DNA from: Bacillota bacterium
GTDB lineage: Bacteria > Bacillota > Bacilli > Bacillales_B > DSM-18226
Direction: 5' to 3'
Assembly (NCBI GenBank): GCA_021821235.1
Contig: JAKACS010000139.1
Location: 1-7,693, forward strand
DNA length: 7,693 nt
The notes under the pieces are model-generated. The model worked only from the letters and a program-made list of their open reading frames with translations. It was not told where the DNA came from and did no database searches. The position numbers were made by a program, and so were the translations under genes. How positions within the stretch are numbered: the stretch's first letter is position 1; each line of letters starts with the position of its first letter. Shown in pieces: positions 1 through 6,900 of the stretch.

Positions 1-99
1 GTGTTTGTTTTGCTCTCGATGCTTGGTTTGGTCCAGGATCCGACGACAAAAGGTTATGCAGACAGTGATCATGCAATGAAATACGAGGAACCAAAATAA
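1..99 (+). CDS. 3' end of an unidentified, probably membrane, protein (partial)
   Basis: An open frame enters from the left edge and ends at TAA (97-99), giving 32 residues. The first dozen (VFVLLSMLGLV) are hydrophobic, like the end of a membrane-spanning helix. A polar, charged tail ending in KYEEPK follows, as in the cytoplasmic C-terminus of many transporters. I do not recognise the family. The nearby nar operon makes a nitrate/nitrite transporter one possibility, but nothing in these residues shows it. GTG at position 1 need not be a start, since the gene most likely begins outside the window. No clear terminator follows the stop. Confidence 0.5.
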   Translation: MFVLLSMLGLVQDPTTKGYADSDHAMKYEEPK

Positions 100-196
100 G
101 GTTTTGCTTTACGAATCAGCCGAATAGCGCTAAGATGTTTTTAGTAAATGAAAACTCTCCGACTGGCGAGTCCTTTGGACGAAGACAGAGGTGAAG

Positions 197-231
197 TTGA
201 ATTTATGCGTTTTAGAATTTATGGATATAAA
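197..231 (+). promoter_or_regulatory. Candidate promoter for the thi operon
   Basis: The riboswitch needs a transcription start between about 230 and 255. TTGAAT (197-202) is a fair -35 element. At a 17-bp spacing it meets TATGGA (220-225), a poor -10. The better -10, TATAAA (226-231), lies 23 bp from TTGAAT and would need another, weak -35 (for example TTATGC at 203-208). A sigma-A promoter somewhere here is likely from context, but the exact elements are uncertain. Confidence 0.3.
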
Positions 232-235
232 TTCT
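214..235. repeat. Perfect 9-bp inverted repeat upstream of the riboswitch
   Basis: AGAATTTAT (214-222) and ATAAATTCT (227-235) are exact reverse complements around the 4-base centre GGAT. In RNA, a G-U and an A-U pair could extend the stem by two. No T-run follows on either strand, so it is not an ordinary terminator. It overlaps the possible -10 elements of the thi operon, so a repressor operator is conceivable. It could also be chance in AT-rich DNA. Confidence 0.6.
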
Positions 236-254
236 GATTAGCCAAGCAAACGAA

Positions 255-342
255 CTACTAGGGGTGCCCACATCGGGCTGAGAGAAAAGACCTTTTTCAA
301 CCCTTTTAACCTGATCTGGATGATGCCAGCGTAGGAAAGTAG
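255..342 (+). promoter_or_regulatory. TPP riboswitch (THI element) aptamer
   Basis: The conserved THI-box blocks occur in order: GGGGTGCC (261-268), GGCTGAGA (276-283), ACCCTTTTAACCTGATCTGG (300-319), then ATGCCAGCGTAGGAAAG (323-339). CTACT (255-259) pairs with AGTAG (338-342) to close stem P1. The class binds thiamine pyrophosphate in the nascent RNA and represses thiamine synthesis or uptake genes. Its place just ahead of a terminator and three thiamine genes fits transcriptional control. The short stem between GAGAAAAGACC and the CCCTTTTAACC block is the usual variable P3 region. Confidence 0.96.
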
Positions 343-366
343 CAGAAATGATTTTTTCTAATACTT
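337..366 (+). promoter_or_regulatory. Alternative hairpin competing with riboswitch P1
   Basis: AAGTA (337-341) can pair with TACTT (362-366), and AGAAA (344-348) with TTTCT (355-359), leaving a small internal loop and a 6-base loop. The 5' arm reuses bases of the 3' strand of P1, so this hairpin and the TPP-bound aptamer exclude each other. That is the logic of a riboswitch expression platform. However, it does not overlap the terminator stem, so how it would prevent termination is unclear. The pairing was found by eye. Confidence 0.4.
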
Positions 367-373
367 ATTTCGG

Positions 374-403
374 CAGCCAGTTCAATTGGATCTGGCTGTT
401 TTT
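374..403 (+). terminator. Riboswitch-controlled intrinsic terminator
   Basis: CAGCCAG (374-380) pairs with CTGGCTG (392-398) around an 11-base loop, followed by TTTTT (399-403) and a further CATTT. Two G-U pairs could lengthen the stem (372-373 with 399-400). It sits between the TPP aptamer and thiM, so read-through into the operon is expected only when TPP is scarce. Its position also rules out the TTG at 386 as the thiM start. Confidence 0.88.
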
Positions 404-442
404 CATTTAAAAGATTATACACGCATAAAGGATGGGATTTTA

Positions 443-1249
443 ATGGATACAAGTTATGTAGGAGAACTGCTGCAAAGGGTTAGAGAGGAAAATCCCCTCA
501 TCCATAATATTACAAATGTAGTGGTAACGAATTTTACCGCAAATGGGCTTTTGGCATTGGGAGCATCGCCTGTGATGGCCTACGCTGCTGAAGAAGTGGC
601 TGAAATGGCAAAGATAGCCGGAGCACTTGTGTTAAATATCGGAACATTAAATAGCACTGTCGTTGAATCGATGCTGATTGCTGGAAAATCGGCAAATGAA
701 AGCGGCGTTCCGGTCGTTCTTGATCCAGTTGGAGCCGGGGCAACGGTTTATCGCACAGAAACGGCACAAAAAATTTTGAAGCAAGTTAAGGTATCGATTT
801 TACGCGGCAATGCGGCGGAAATTGCCAACACTGCCGGGCAACAATGGAATATTAAAGGCGTTGACGCCGGGGAATCACAAGCAGACCCGGTCTTTTTGGC
901 CAAATCAGCAGCGAAAAAGCTCAATACCGTTGTTGTTCTAACTGGTAAAGAAGATGTCGTCTCCGATGGCGAAAAAACCTTCGTTGTTAAAAATGGCGAT
1001 GCCGCTTTAACGAAAGTGACTGGGACAGGCTGTTTACTAACGTCTGTTATTGGTGCATTTACCGCAGTGGAACCGGATCGGATCAAGGCTTCAGTCGCTG
1101 CTCTTGCATATTACGGTGTAGCAGCAGAGATTGCTGCCCAAAAAACAGCCGGGCCTGGCAGCTTTCAAATTGAATTTTTAAATCAGCTCTCAAATGTCAC
1201 GGCAAAAGAAATCCAACAACTGGGTAATTTTTCACAAATAAAGGGGTGA
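443..1249 (+). CDS. thiM: Hydroxyethylthiazole kinase ThiM
   Basis: This cytoplasmic kinase phosphorylates 4-methyl-5-(2-hydroxyethyl)thiazole with ATP, salvaging the thiazole half of thiamine. The 268 residues match the family length (about 270). Recognisable blocks are [15 protein letters not shown] (17-31), [10 protein letters not shown] near 100, ILRGNAAEI near 125, and the anion-hole/catalytic motif VTGTGC ending at Cys197, typical of the ribokinase-like fold. The start is ATG 443, preceded by AAAGGATGGG (427-436). The frame is open back to a TTG at 386, but that lies inside the riboswitch terminator. It is the first gene of the operon, and its stop TGA (1247-1249) is part of the thiD ribosome binding site, suggesting coupled translation. 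Confidence 0.95.
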   Translation: MDTSYVGELLQRVREENPLIHNITNVVVTNFTANGLLALGASPVMAYAAEEVAEMAKIAGALVLNIGTLNSTVVESMLIAGKSANESGVPVVLDPVGAGATVYRTETAQKILKQVKVSILRGNAAEIANTAGQQWNIKGVDAGESQADPVFLAKSAAKKLNTVVVLTGKEDVVSDGEKTFVVKNGDAALTKVTGTGCLLTSVIGAFTAVEPDRIKASVAALAYYGVAAEIAAQKTAGPGSFQIEFLNQLSNVTAKEIQQLGNFSQIKG

Positions 1250-1255
1250 CTTATA

Positions 1256-2056
1256 ATGTCAGTGTATAAAGCTTTAACGATTGCCGGCTCTGATAGCGGC
1301 GGGGGTGCTGGTATACAAGCGGATTTAAAAACCTTCCAAGAATTGGGCGTGTTTGGAATGTCGGCAATCACAGCCGTCACCGCCCAAAACACTCTTGGCG
1401 TTCAAGGTGTCTATCCGATGACAGCAGAGGCGGTAGCAGCTCAAATTGATTCCATTGGCACAGACATGGGAACAGACGCGTTAAAAACTGGAATGCTGTT
1501 TAATGCCGAAATCATTGAGATAGTTTCGAAGAAAATCAAACAGTACAATTGGAAGAAGGTTGTTGTCGATCCGGTGATGATCGCAAAAGGCGGAGCTTCC
1601 TTGCTGCAAAAAGAAGCGGTCGAAGCGTTGAAAAAATTTTTATTGCCGGTTTCGCTCATTATTACCCCAAATATTCCGGAAGCTAAGGAATTGACTGGGA
1701 TGACAATTGAAACCCTTGAGGACAAAAAAGGAGCTGCAAAGAAATTAACTGGTTTGGGCGTTCAAAATGTGATTATAAAAGGCGGCCATGATGAGAACAG
1801 CGATGTGGCGATTGACGTTTTATACGACGGGCAGGAGTTTCATTTGTTCAAAAGTCCCCGAATTGCAACGAAAAACACCCATGGGACAGGCTGTACATTC
1901 TCTGCCGCGTTAACTGCCGAGCTTGCAAAAGGAGCAAATGTTGCTGAGGCAGCGAGGGCGGCCAAAGACTTTATTCAAGCGGCAATCCAACATGATCTCA
2001 AAATCGGCGGCGGTCATGGTCCAACAAATCATTGGGCATATAACAAAATACGATAA
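1256..2056 (+). CDS. thiD: Hydroxymethylpyrimidine / phosphomethylpyrimidine kinase ThiD
   Basis: ThiD phosphorylates 4-amino-5-hydroxymethyl-2-methylpyrimidine and then its monophosphate to the diphosphate that ThiE uses. The 266 residues are full length. Diagnostic blocks are [20 protein letters not shown] (7-26), [10 protein letters not shown] (38-47), [16 protein letters not shown] near 100, [12 protein letters not shown] near 140, VIIKGGH near 173, and THGTGC ending at Cys213. The motif near Cys213 matches the one in ThiM, as both have the ribokinase-like fold. The start ATG 1256 has AAAGGGGTGA (1240-1249) six bases upstream, overlapping the thiM stop. Pyridoxal kinases of the same family are the main alternative, but the motifs and the thiM/thiE neighbours favour ThiD. 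Confidence 0.94.
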   Translation: MSVYKALTIAGSDSGGGAGIQADLKTFQELGVFGMSAITAVTAQNTLGVQGVYPMTAEAVAAQIDSIGTDMGTDALKTGMLFNAEIIEIVSKKIKQYNWKKVVVDPVMIAKGGASLLQKEAVEALKKFLLPVSLIITPNIPEAKELTGMTIETLEDKKGAAKKLTGLGVQNVIIKGGHDENSDVAIDVLYDGQEFHLFKSPRIATKNTHGTGCTFSAALTAELAKGANVAEAARAAKDFIQAAIQHDLKIGGGHGPTNHWAYNKIR

Positions 2057-2092
2057 CTTTCTTACTCGTGAATTGGAAAAGAGGTTGAAGTC

Positions 2093-2743
2093 TTGTCAAG
2101 ATATGATCAAGAACGGTTACGGAGCATACTGAAAGTATACTTTATTGCTGGAAGTCCGAATTGTATAAAAAAACCGCAGCTGGTTTTACAAGAAGCAATT
2201 GCCGGCGGAATTACTTTGTTTCAGTTTCGTGAAAAGGGAAAAGGAGCGCTGACAGGAGGGGCTAAATTTGAGCTGGCCAATGAACTGCAGCAAATATGCC
2301 GCAAGCATGGCGTTCCTTTTATTGTAAATGACGATGTTGAACTTGCGGTTAGACTCGATGCAGACGGCGTCCATATTGGACAGGAGGATGAACCGGTCAA
2401 AGCCGTACGCAGCAAAATTGGTGATAAAATTCTCGGGGTGTCTGCGCATACGCTCGAAGAAGCCCAAGCTGCAATTGCACAAGGGGCTGATTACTTGGGA
2501 ATTGGTCCGATTTTTCCAACTTCGACAAAAGCGGATACCAAACCCATCCAAGGAACAACGTTCATCCGTGAACTTAGGAAAAAAGGGATGGACATTCCAC
2601 TTGTCGGCATTGGCGGAATTAACTCTGCGAATGCATCCAACGTTATGGAAGCAGGGGCAGATGGCGTCAGTGTCATTACGGCGATCAGCCTTGCAAAAAA
2701 CATCTCTGAAGCTGCAAAGCATTTAAAAAATCAAATATTATAG
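2093..2743 (+). CDS. thiE: Thiamine-phosphate synthase ThiE
   Basis: ThiE joins hydroxymethylpyrimidine diphosphate to thiazole phosphate, releasing pyrophosphate and forming thiamine phosphate. The 216 residues form a TIM-barrel of normal length. Family blocks seen are YFIAGS near 17, [14 protein letters not shown] near 43, [20 protein letters not shown] (75-94) followed by [14 protein letters not shown] near 113, [16 protein letters not shown] near 131, and VGIGGIN with [13 protein letters not shown] near the C-terminus. The start is TTG 2093, with GAGG (2081-2084) 8 bases upstream. The first in-frame ATG falls deep inside the protein, so TTG is needed. It follows thiD after 36 bases with no promoter seen, so it is the last gene of the operon, closed by the terminator at 2753. 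Confidence 0.95.
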   Translation: MSRYDQERLRSILKVYFIAGSPNCIKKPQLVLQEAIAGGITLFQFREKGKGALTGGAKFELANELQQICRKHGVPFIVNDDVELAVRLDADGVHIGQEDEPVKAVRSKIGDKILGVSAHTLEEAQAAIAQGADYLGIGPIFPTSTKADTKPIQGTTFIRELRKKGMDIPLVGIGGINSANASNVMEAGADGVSVITAISLAKNISEAAKHLKNQIL

Positions 2744-2752
2744 GTACAAACT

Positions 2753-2784
2753 ACCATCCTAGTAAAATTGTAGGATGGTTTTTT
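2753..2784 (+). terminator. Rho-independent terminator of the thi operon
   Basis: ACCATCCTA (2753-2761) and TAGGATGGT (2771-2779) form a perfect 9-bp stem with a 9-base loop, followed directly by a T-run (2779-2784). It begins ten bases after the thiE stop, so thiM-thiD-thiE ends here and the next gene needs its own promoter. Confidence 0.94.
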
Positions 2785-2793
2785 GTTTCATCA

Positions 2794-2822
2794 TTTCAAT
2801 TGTCTGGAAAAAAGTTTATAAT
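2794..2822 (+). promoter_or_regulatory. Candidate sigma-A promoter of the VOC gene
   Basis: TATAAT (2817-2822) is a perfect -10 hexamer. The sequence 17 bp upstream, TTTCAA (2794-2799), matches the -35 consensus at only three of six positions. TTGTCT (2800-2805) looks better but is only 11 bp away. The preceding gene is closed by a terminator, so a promoter is expected here. The start would be near 2829, about 30 bases before the coding region. Confidence 0.5.
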
Positions 2823-2860
2823 GAAAAAAGTAAGAATATTCATTAAAGGAAGTGTGCTGG

Positions 2861-3619
2861 TTGCTGAGATTAGACCACTTTGTTATCCATATTGACCATG
2901 ATGAAAAAAAGATGCTTCAATTAAAAAAGCGCTTCGATGACTATGGGATCCCTTTTGATCCAGAAAAAGGACAAGTCACGAAAGCTTTTAACGTAGTAAA
3001 TTTGTGGATTGGGGATCAGTACCTTGTCTTGCCTTATATAAAAAAAACGGATGGCGGAAAATGGAAAAAAGAATGGGTCTCCAAATATAATGGAGGAAAA
3101 CGCGGCATGTTCGGCCTCTGTTTGGCAACCGATTCCTTGGACGGAATAAGAAAAGGATTGGAAGAGCGCGGCATTCCTTTTCAAGGTCCTGAAAGGATAT
3201 CATTAAAATTGCTCGGTGGACTATTAAAATTAAAATTGCCATTACGGATTATTTACACAAAACCAATTCCAAAAAGTGATTTACAATTCATGTTTTTGCA
3301 AATGGACAGTTTAGGAAAGTTTGAGTTTATAAGAAAGTATTTTATGAAACCGAATGCAGAGGATGTTGGCATCGTGTCGATAAGTGAAGCCTTTATAATG
3401 AAGGATTTTTCCCGTGAAGAATGGGAATACATAAAGAATCTTTTTCCGAAGCTGGTTGGAACAAAGTACAAGAAAACGTTAAACATGGGGGAAACGAAGC
3501 TGCATTTTGTTCAAGATCCGCACCATGATTTATCGGTTGATTTAAAGGCAAAATCTTTGGAATTTCAATATGAAAATATGGAAATTGAAATCGAAAATGT
3601 CCGCTTGCTAATTGGTTAA
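2861..3619 (+). CDS. Glyoxalase-like domain (VOC superfamily) protein, function unknown
   Basis: The product is 252 residues, probably soluble and cytoplasmic. The opening MLRLDHFVIHID, a GIPFDPEKGQVTKAFNVVNL stretch, LWIGDQYLVLPYIKK and a second half starting FGLCLATDSLDGIRKGLEERG resemble single-chain glyoxalase-like (Glyoxalase_3 type) proteins. His6 in the first strand is a usual metal-ligand position in this fold, but I cannot confirm a full metal site. Substrate and pathway are unknown. The frame is open back to GTG 2852, but AAAGGA (2845-2850) is too close to it, while TTG 2861 lies 10 bases downstream of that element. Residues near 115-126 hold three LKL units with a 27-bp DNA repeat. 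The gene appears monocistronic, between terminators, with no link to thi or nar evident. Confidence 0.75.
   Translation: MLRLDHFVIHIDHDEKKMLQLKKRFDDYGIPFDPEKGQVTKAFNVVNLWIGDQYLVLPYIKKTDGGKWKKEWVSKYNGGKRGMFGLCLATDSLDGIRKGLEERGIPFQGPERISLKLLGGLLKLKLPLRIIYTKPIPKSDLQFMFLQMDSLGKFEFIRKYFMKPNAEDVGIVSISEAFIMKDFSREEWEYIKNLFPKLVGTKYKKTLNMGETKLHFVQDPHHDLSVDLKAKSLEFQYENMEIEIENVRLLIG
3203..3239 (+). repeat. Short in-frame direct repeat inside the VOC gene
   Basis: TTAAAATTGC occurs at 3203-3212 and again at 3230-3239, exactly 27 bases (nine codons) apart, with a related ATTAAAATT at 3223-3231. The encoded segment LKLLGGLLKLKLPL is leucine/lysine-rich. It may be a small duplication or low-complexity coding sequence. 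The frame is kept. Confidence 0.5.
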
Positions 3620-3730
3620 TACTTCGGTATGCCTCTTTCGCATCCACTGAATTTCTGTTCAGATACTCTTTCCTGCGCAAGCTGGTTGATTGGTGCCGCG
3701 CCAACAATTCTCTAATTCTCCAGCAATGTA
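3620..3730. other. Unexplained intergenic stretch with a hairpin
   Basis: This lies between the VOC stop and the next terminator. No gene is supported. TTGATTGGTG (3686-3695) can pair with CGCCAACAA (3699-3707) across a CCG loop with one bulged A, a 9-bp hairpin not followed by a T-run. On the minus strand an open frame (about 3393-3707) runs through the stretch and on into antisense of the VOC gene. It is most likely a shadow. Confidence 0.4.
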
Positions 3731-3768
3731 AAAAACAGTCACGTGGAAACCTCTATGTGGCTATTTTT
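3731..3768. terminator. Terminator, apparently bidirectional
   Basis: AGTCACGT (3737-3744) pairs with ATGTGGCT (3755-3762), including two G-U pairs, around a 10-base loop. The plus strand continues ATTTTTGTGTTTTTG. On the minus strand the same hairpin is followed by G and a run of T (complement of the A-run before 3736). On the plus strand it would end the VOC transcript, about 117 bases past the stop codon, and separate it from the nar promoter. No minus-strand gene is seen that would need it. Confidence 0.65.
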
Positions 3769-3800
3769 GTGTTTTTGTACTCTTTCATAGATAAGACAGA

Positions 3801-3820
3801 TTGTGACAACTTTATGACAA
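3801..3820. promoter_or_regulatory. Candidate upstream regulator site of the nar promoter
   Basis: TTGTGACAACTTTATGACAA is an imperfect palindrome (7 of 10 symmetric positions agree). It can also be read as two direct repeats, TGTGACAA (3802) and TATGACAA (3813), 11 bp apart, one helical turn. Tandem half-sites at this period are typical of OmpR-type response regulators such as ResD, which acts in anaerobic control in Bacillus. The centre lies 28 bp upstream of the Fnr box centre. The assignment to ResD is inference, and a second weak Fnr/Rex-like site is the alternative. Confidence 0.35.
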
Positions 3821-3830
3821 GGAAGCTAGA

Positions 3831-3846
3831 TGTGAACTACTTCACA
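3831..3846. promoter_or_regulatory. Fnr box (TGTGA-N6-TCACA) of the nar operon
   Basis: TGTGAACTACTTCACA is a perfect match to the Bacillus Fnr/CRP-family palindrome TGTGA-N6-TCACA. Its centre (3838.5) is 41.5 bases upstream of a start at 3880 predicted from the -10 element, the class II activator position where Fnr replaces the -35 contact. Known family behaviour is that Bacillus Fnr activates narGHJI when oxygen is limiting. The core also fits TGTGAA-N4-TTCACA, the heart of the Rex (NADH-sensing repressor) site, so Rex binding is possible too. Confidence 0.85.
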
Positions 3847-3868
3847 GTTTAGACAAATAATCAAGTTG

Positions 3869-3880
3869 TATAGTGAACCT
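3869..3880 (+). promoter_or_regulatory. -10 element and predicted start of the narG promoter
   Basis: TATAGT (3869-3874) matches the sigma-A -10 at five of six positions. A start six bases on, near 3880, puts the Fnr box exactly at -41.5. There is no good -35 hexamer at the usual place (about 3846-3851, AGTTTA), as expected for an activator-dependent promoter. The predicted leader is about 68 bases. Confidence 0.65.
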
Positions 3881-3947
3881 ACATAATAGCTTCGAATGAA
3901 CCTCTCAGCCGCATGGTGAAAGGTTTAGGATAAAGGAGAGATTGAAT
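3881..3947 (+). other. narG 5' leader with weak hairpin and strong Shine-Dalgarno
   Basis: AACCT (3899-3903) can pair with AGGTT (3921-3925), with CC/GG (3909-3910 with 3915-3916) inside, making a weak hairpin. TGAACCT at 3897-3903 repeats the one at 3874-3880. AAAGGAGAG (3932-3940) is the ribosome binding site. It is 9 bases before TTG 3948 but only 3 before TTG 3942, so it decides the narG start. Confidence 0.45.
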
Positions 3948-6900
3948 TTGAAAAAGAAACGCTCACCGCTCGTAAACCGTTTGAAATATTTATCTCCGAT
4001 TGAAAAACATTCAGAAAATCATAGTCAAACAACCTATGAAAATCGCGATTGGGAAAATGTTTACCGCCGCCGATGGCAGCACGACAAAGTTGTTCGCTCA
4101 ACTCACGGTGTTAACTGTACCGGATCATGTAGCTGGAACATTTTCGTTAAGGATGGCATTGTTACTTGGGAAGGCCAGCAAACAGACTATCCATCAACAG
4201 GCCCGGATATGCCGGACTTTGAACCACGCGGCTGCCCAAGGGGAGCAAGCTTTTCTTGGTATATTTACAGCCCGCTTCGTGTGAAGTATCCGTATGTCCG
4301 TGATGTATTGCTAACGATGTGGCGTGACGCATTGAAAGCAAATAGCAACCCGCTTGAAGCCTGGAAAAGCATTGTCGAAAATCCGGATAAAGCGAAAACG
4401 TACAAGCAGGCGCGCGGAAAAGGCGGTCTTGTTCGAGCCGAGTGGGGCGAGGTATTAAAGCTCGTATCCGCATCGCTTTTGTACACGGTTATGAAGTACG
4501 GTCCAGACCGCAACATTGGCTTCTCTCCGATTCCGGCAATGTCAATGGTATCTTATGCTGCGGGTTCGCGCTTTATGTCCTTAATGGGCGGACCGATGCT
4601 CAGCTTTTATGACTGGTATGCCGATCTACCGCCAGCTTCTCCGCAAATTTGGGGAGACCAGACAGATGTGCCTGAAAGCTCGGACTGGTTTAATGCAGGC
4701 TATATCATGACGTGGGGTTCGAATGTTCCATTAACACGGACTCCGGATGCCCACTTTCTGGCAGAGGTTCGCTATCGCGGCACAAAAGTCGTTTCGGTTA
4801 GCCCGGACTATGCAGAATCGACGAAATTTGCCGATGACTGGATGAAAGTGAAGCAGGGTGCCGATGGGGCGCTGGCAATGGCAATGGGTCATGTCATTTT
4901 AAAAGAATTCTATGTTGACAATGAGCACGAATATTTTATCAATTATGCTAAGCAATACACCGATTTTCCATTTGTTGTTACATTGAAAAAAGACGGGGAT
5001 CACTACATTCCAGATCGCTTCCTAAATGCAAACGACCTTGGAAAAACAGCCGGAAACAGCGATTTTAAACCGGTGCTATTTAATGAAAATACAAACGGTT
5101 TTGCAGTACCAAACGGCACGATGGGTGCGCGGTGGGAAAATAAAGCAAAATGGAATTTGCGGATGGAAGACGAAGAGACAGGAGCAGCAATTGAGCCGCG
5201 CATGACCTTTAACGGCGCAGAAGATGAAATTGCAACCGTAAAACTCCCTTATTTTTCACATGAAGGCAACAACACCCTTTACCGCACTGTGCCAATGAAA
5301 AAAGTAGAGGCTAATGGACAAACATTCTATACGACAACAGTATACGATTTAACGCTGGCAAACTATGGCGTTGATCGCGGCCTTGGCGGAGAAACAGCAA
5401 AAACTTTCGACGATATGATCGCATTCACGCCTGCCTGGCAGGAAATGATAACTGGCGTAAAAAAGGAACTAGTTATCCAAATTGCCCGCGAGTTTGCCGA
5501 AAATGCACTTGAAACAAATGGTCGTTCTATGATCATTGTCGGCGCTGGAATCAATCACTGGTTCAACTCCGACACAATCTACCGTTCGGTGTTAAACCTG
5601 GTCTTATTCGTTGGTGCGCAAGGAGTAAACGGCGGCGGCTGGGCGCACTACGTCGGCCAGGAAAAGCTGCGTCCTGCAGAAGGCTGGCAAAATATCGCGA
5701 CTGCTCGCGATTGGGTGACGCCGGCAAAATTGCAAAATGGAACATCGTTCTTTTATTTTGCAACCGATCAGTACCGTTATGAAGAACAACCAGTCAGCGA
5801 GCATGTGTCTCCGGTAATTGGCAAAGCGCGCTATGAACATTATGCTGATTACAACGTGCTGGCAGCAAGACTTGGTTGGCTGCCAAGCTATCCAACTTTT
5901 AATAAAAATACAATCGATATATATAAAGAAGCAATTGACGCTGGAGCAACCTCCGCAGAAGAAATTGGCCAATATGTTGCTCAACAATTAAAAGACAAGA
6001 ATCTTCAGTTTGCGATTGAAGATCCGGATAACCCAGTCAATTTCCCGCGCAATTTATTCGTCTGGCGCGCCAATTTGATCTCAAGTTCCGGAAAAGGCCA
6101 CGAGTATTTCTTAAAACATCTTCTCGGAACAACAAACGGCTTGTTAAATGAAGATGATGACATGCTGCGGCCGCAAGAAATTAAGTGGCGCGATGAAGCA
6201 CCCGAAGGAAAGTTGGATCTGTTGATCAGCCTTGATTTCCGGATGGCTGGGACGCCGCTGTATTCGGATGTCATTTTACCGGCAGCAACTTGGTATGAAA
6301 AACATGATTTAAGTAGTACTGATATGCATCCGTTTATTCATCCGTTCAATCCGGCCATTTCAACCCCATGGGAAGCAAAGTCAGATTGGGAGATTTTTAA
6401 GGCGTTAGCAAAGTCAGTATCAAACCTGGCGCAAGAGCTGAATCTTGATCCAGTAAAAGAAGTTGTTGCAACACCGCTGCAGCATGATACACCACAGGAG
6501 ATGGCCCAGCCGCTAGGCCGGGTTAAAGACTGGAGCAAAGGTGAATGTGAGCCAATTCCTGGGAAGACAATGCCACAAATTCATATTGTCGAACGCGATT
6601 TCAAGCTGATTTCGCAAAAAATGACTGCGCTTGGACCTAATATCAAAAACCTGCCGTATGGTATTAAAGGCATTTCCTGGTCGGCAAGTGATGAATATGA
6701 CAAGCTGAAAAAAGACCTCGGCACTGTTCGTACCGGCATTGGGGAAGGTTGTCCAAATATCGAGTCGGCAAAAAGCGTTTCCGAAGCGATTTTAACATTG
6801 TCTTCCACATCAAATGGCCATATGGCGGTGAAGGCTTGGAAAGCACTTGAGAAGAACACCGACTTACAGCTTGCGGATCTTGCCGAAGAGCGTGAGGAAG

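Larger units (their letters stand above)
100..254. other. Intergenic stretch before the thi riboswitch, no supported gene
   Basis: No convincing gene is seen here. A 29-codon frame (ATG 148 to TGA 235-237) lacks a Shine-Dalgarno sequence and resembles nothing I know. The right part holds an inverted repeat (214-235) and weak promoter-like hexamers, listed separately. The stretch 150-195 is less AT-rich than its surroundings and contains a small ACTC...GAGT hairpin, whose role is unknown. Confidence 0.5.

Noticed and set aside
386..442. TTG 386 as the thiM start, adding 19 residues
   Set aside because: It lies inside the loop of the riboswitch terminator and has no Shine-Dalgarno; the added residues are unlike the ThiM N-terminus, and ATG 443 has a suitable ribosome binding site.
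2186..2722. 178-codon open frame on the minus strand across thiE
   Set aside because: It is wholly antisense to a well-recognised thiE and its product resembles no family I know; it is a shadow of coding sequence.
2328..2726. 132-codon plus-strand frame inside thiE
   Set aside because: It is in another frame of thiE, with no plausible ribosome binding site and no recognisable domain.
3393..3707. 104-codon minus-strand frame spanning the VOC gene end and the intergenic stretch
   Set aside because: Most of it is antisense to the VOC gene and no domain is recognised; the intergenic part is noted only as unexplained sequence.
3913..3933. Six-codon leader peptide (ATG GTG AAA GGT TTA GGA TAA) before narG
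   Set aside because: There is no Shine-Dalgarno upstream and no attenuator structure downstream; probably chance.
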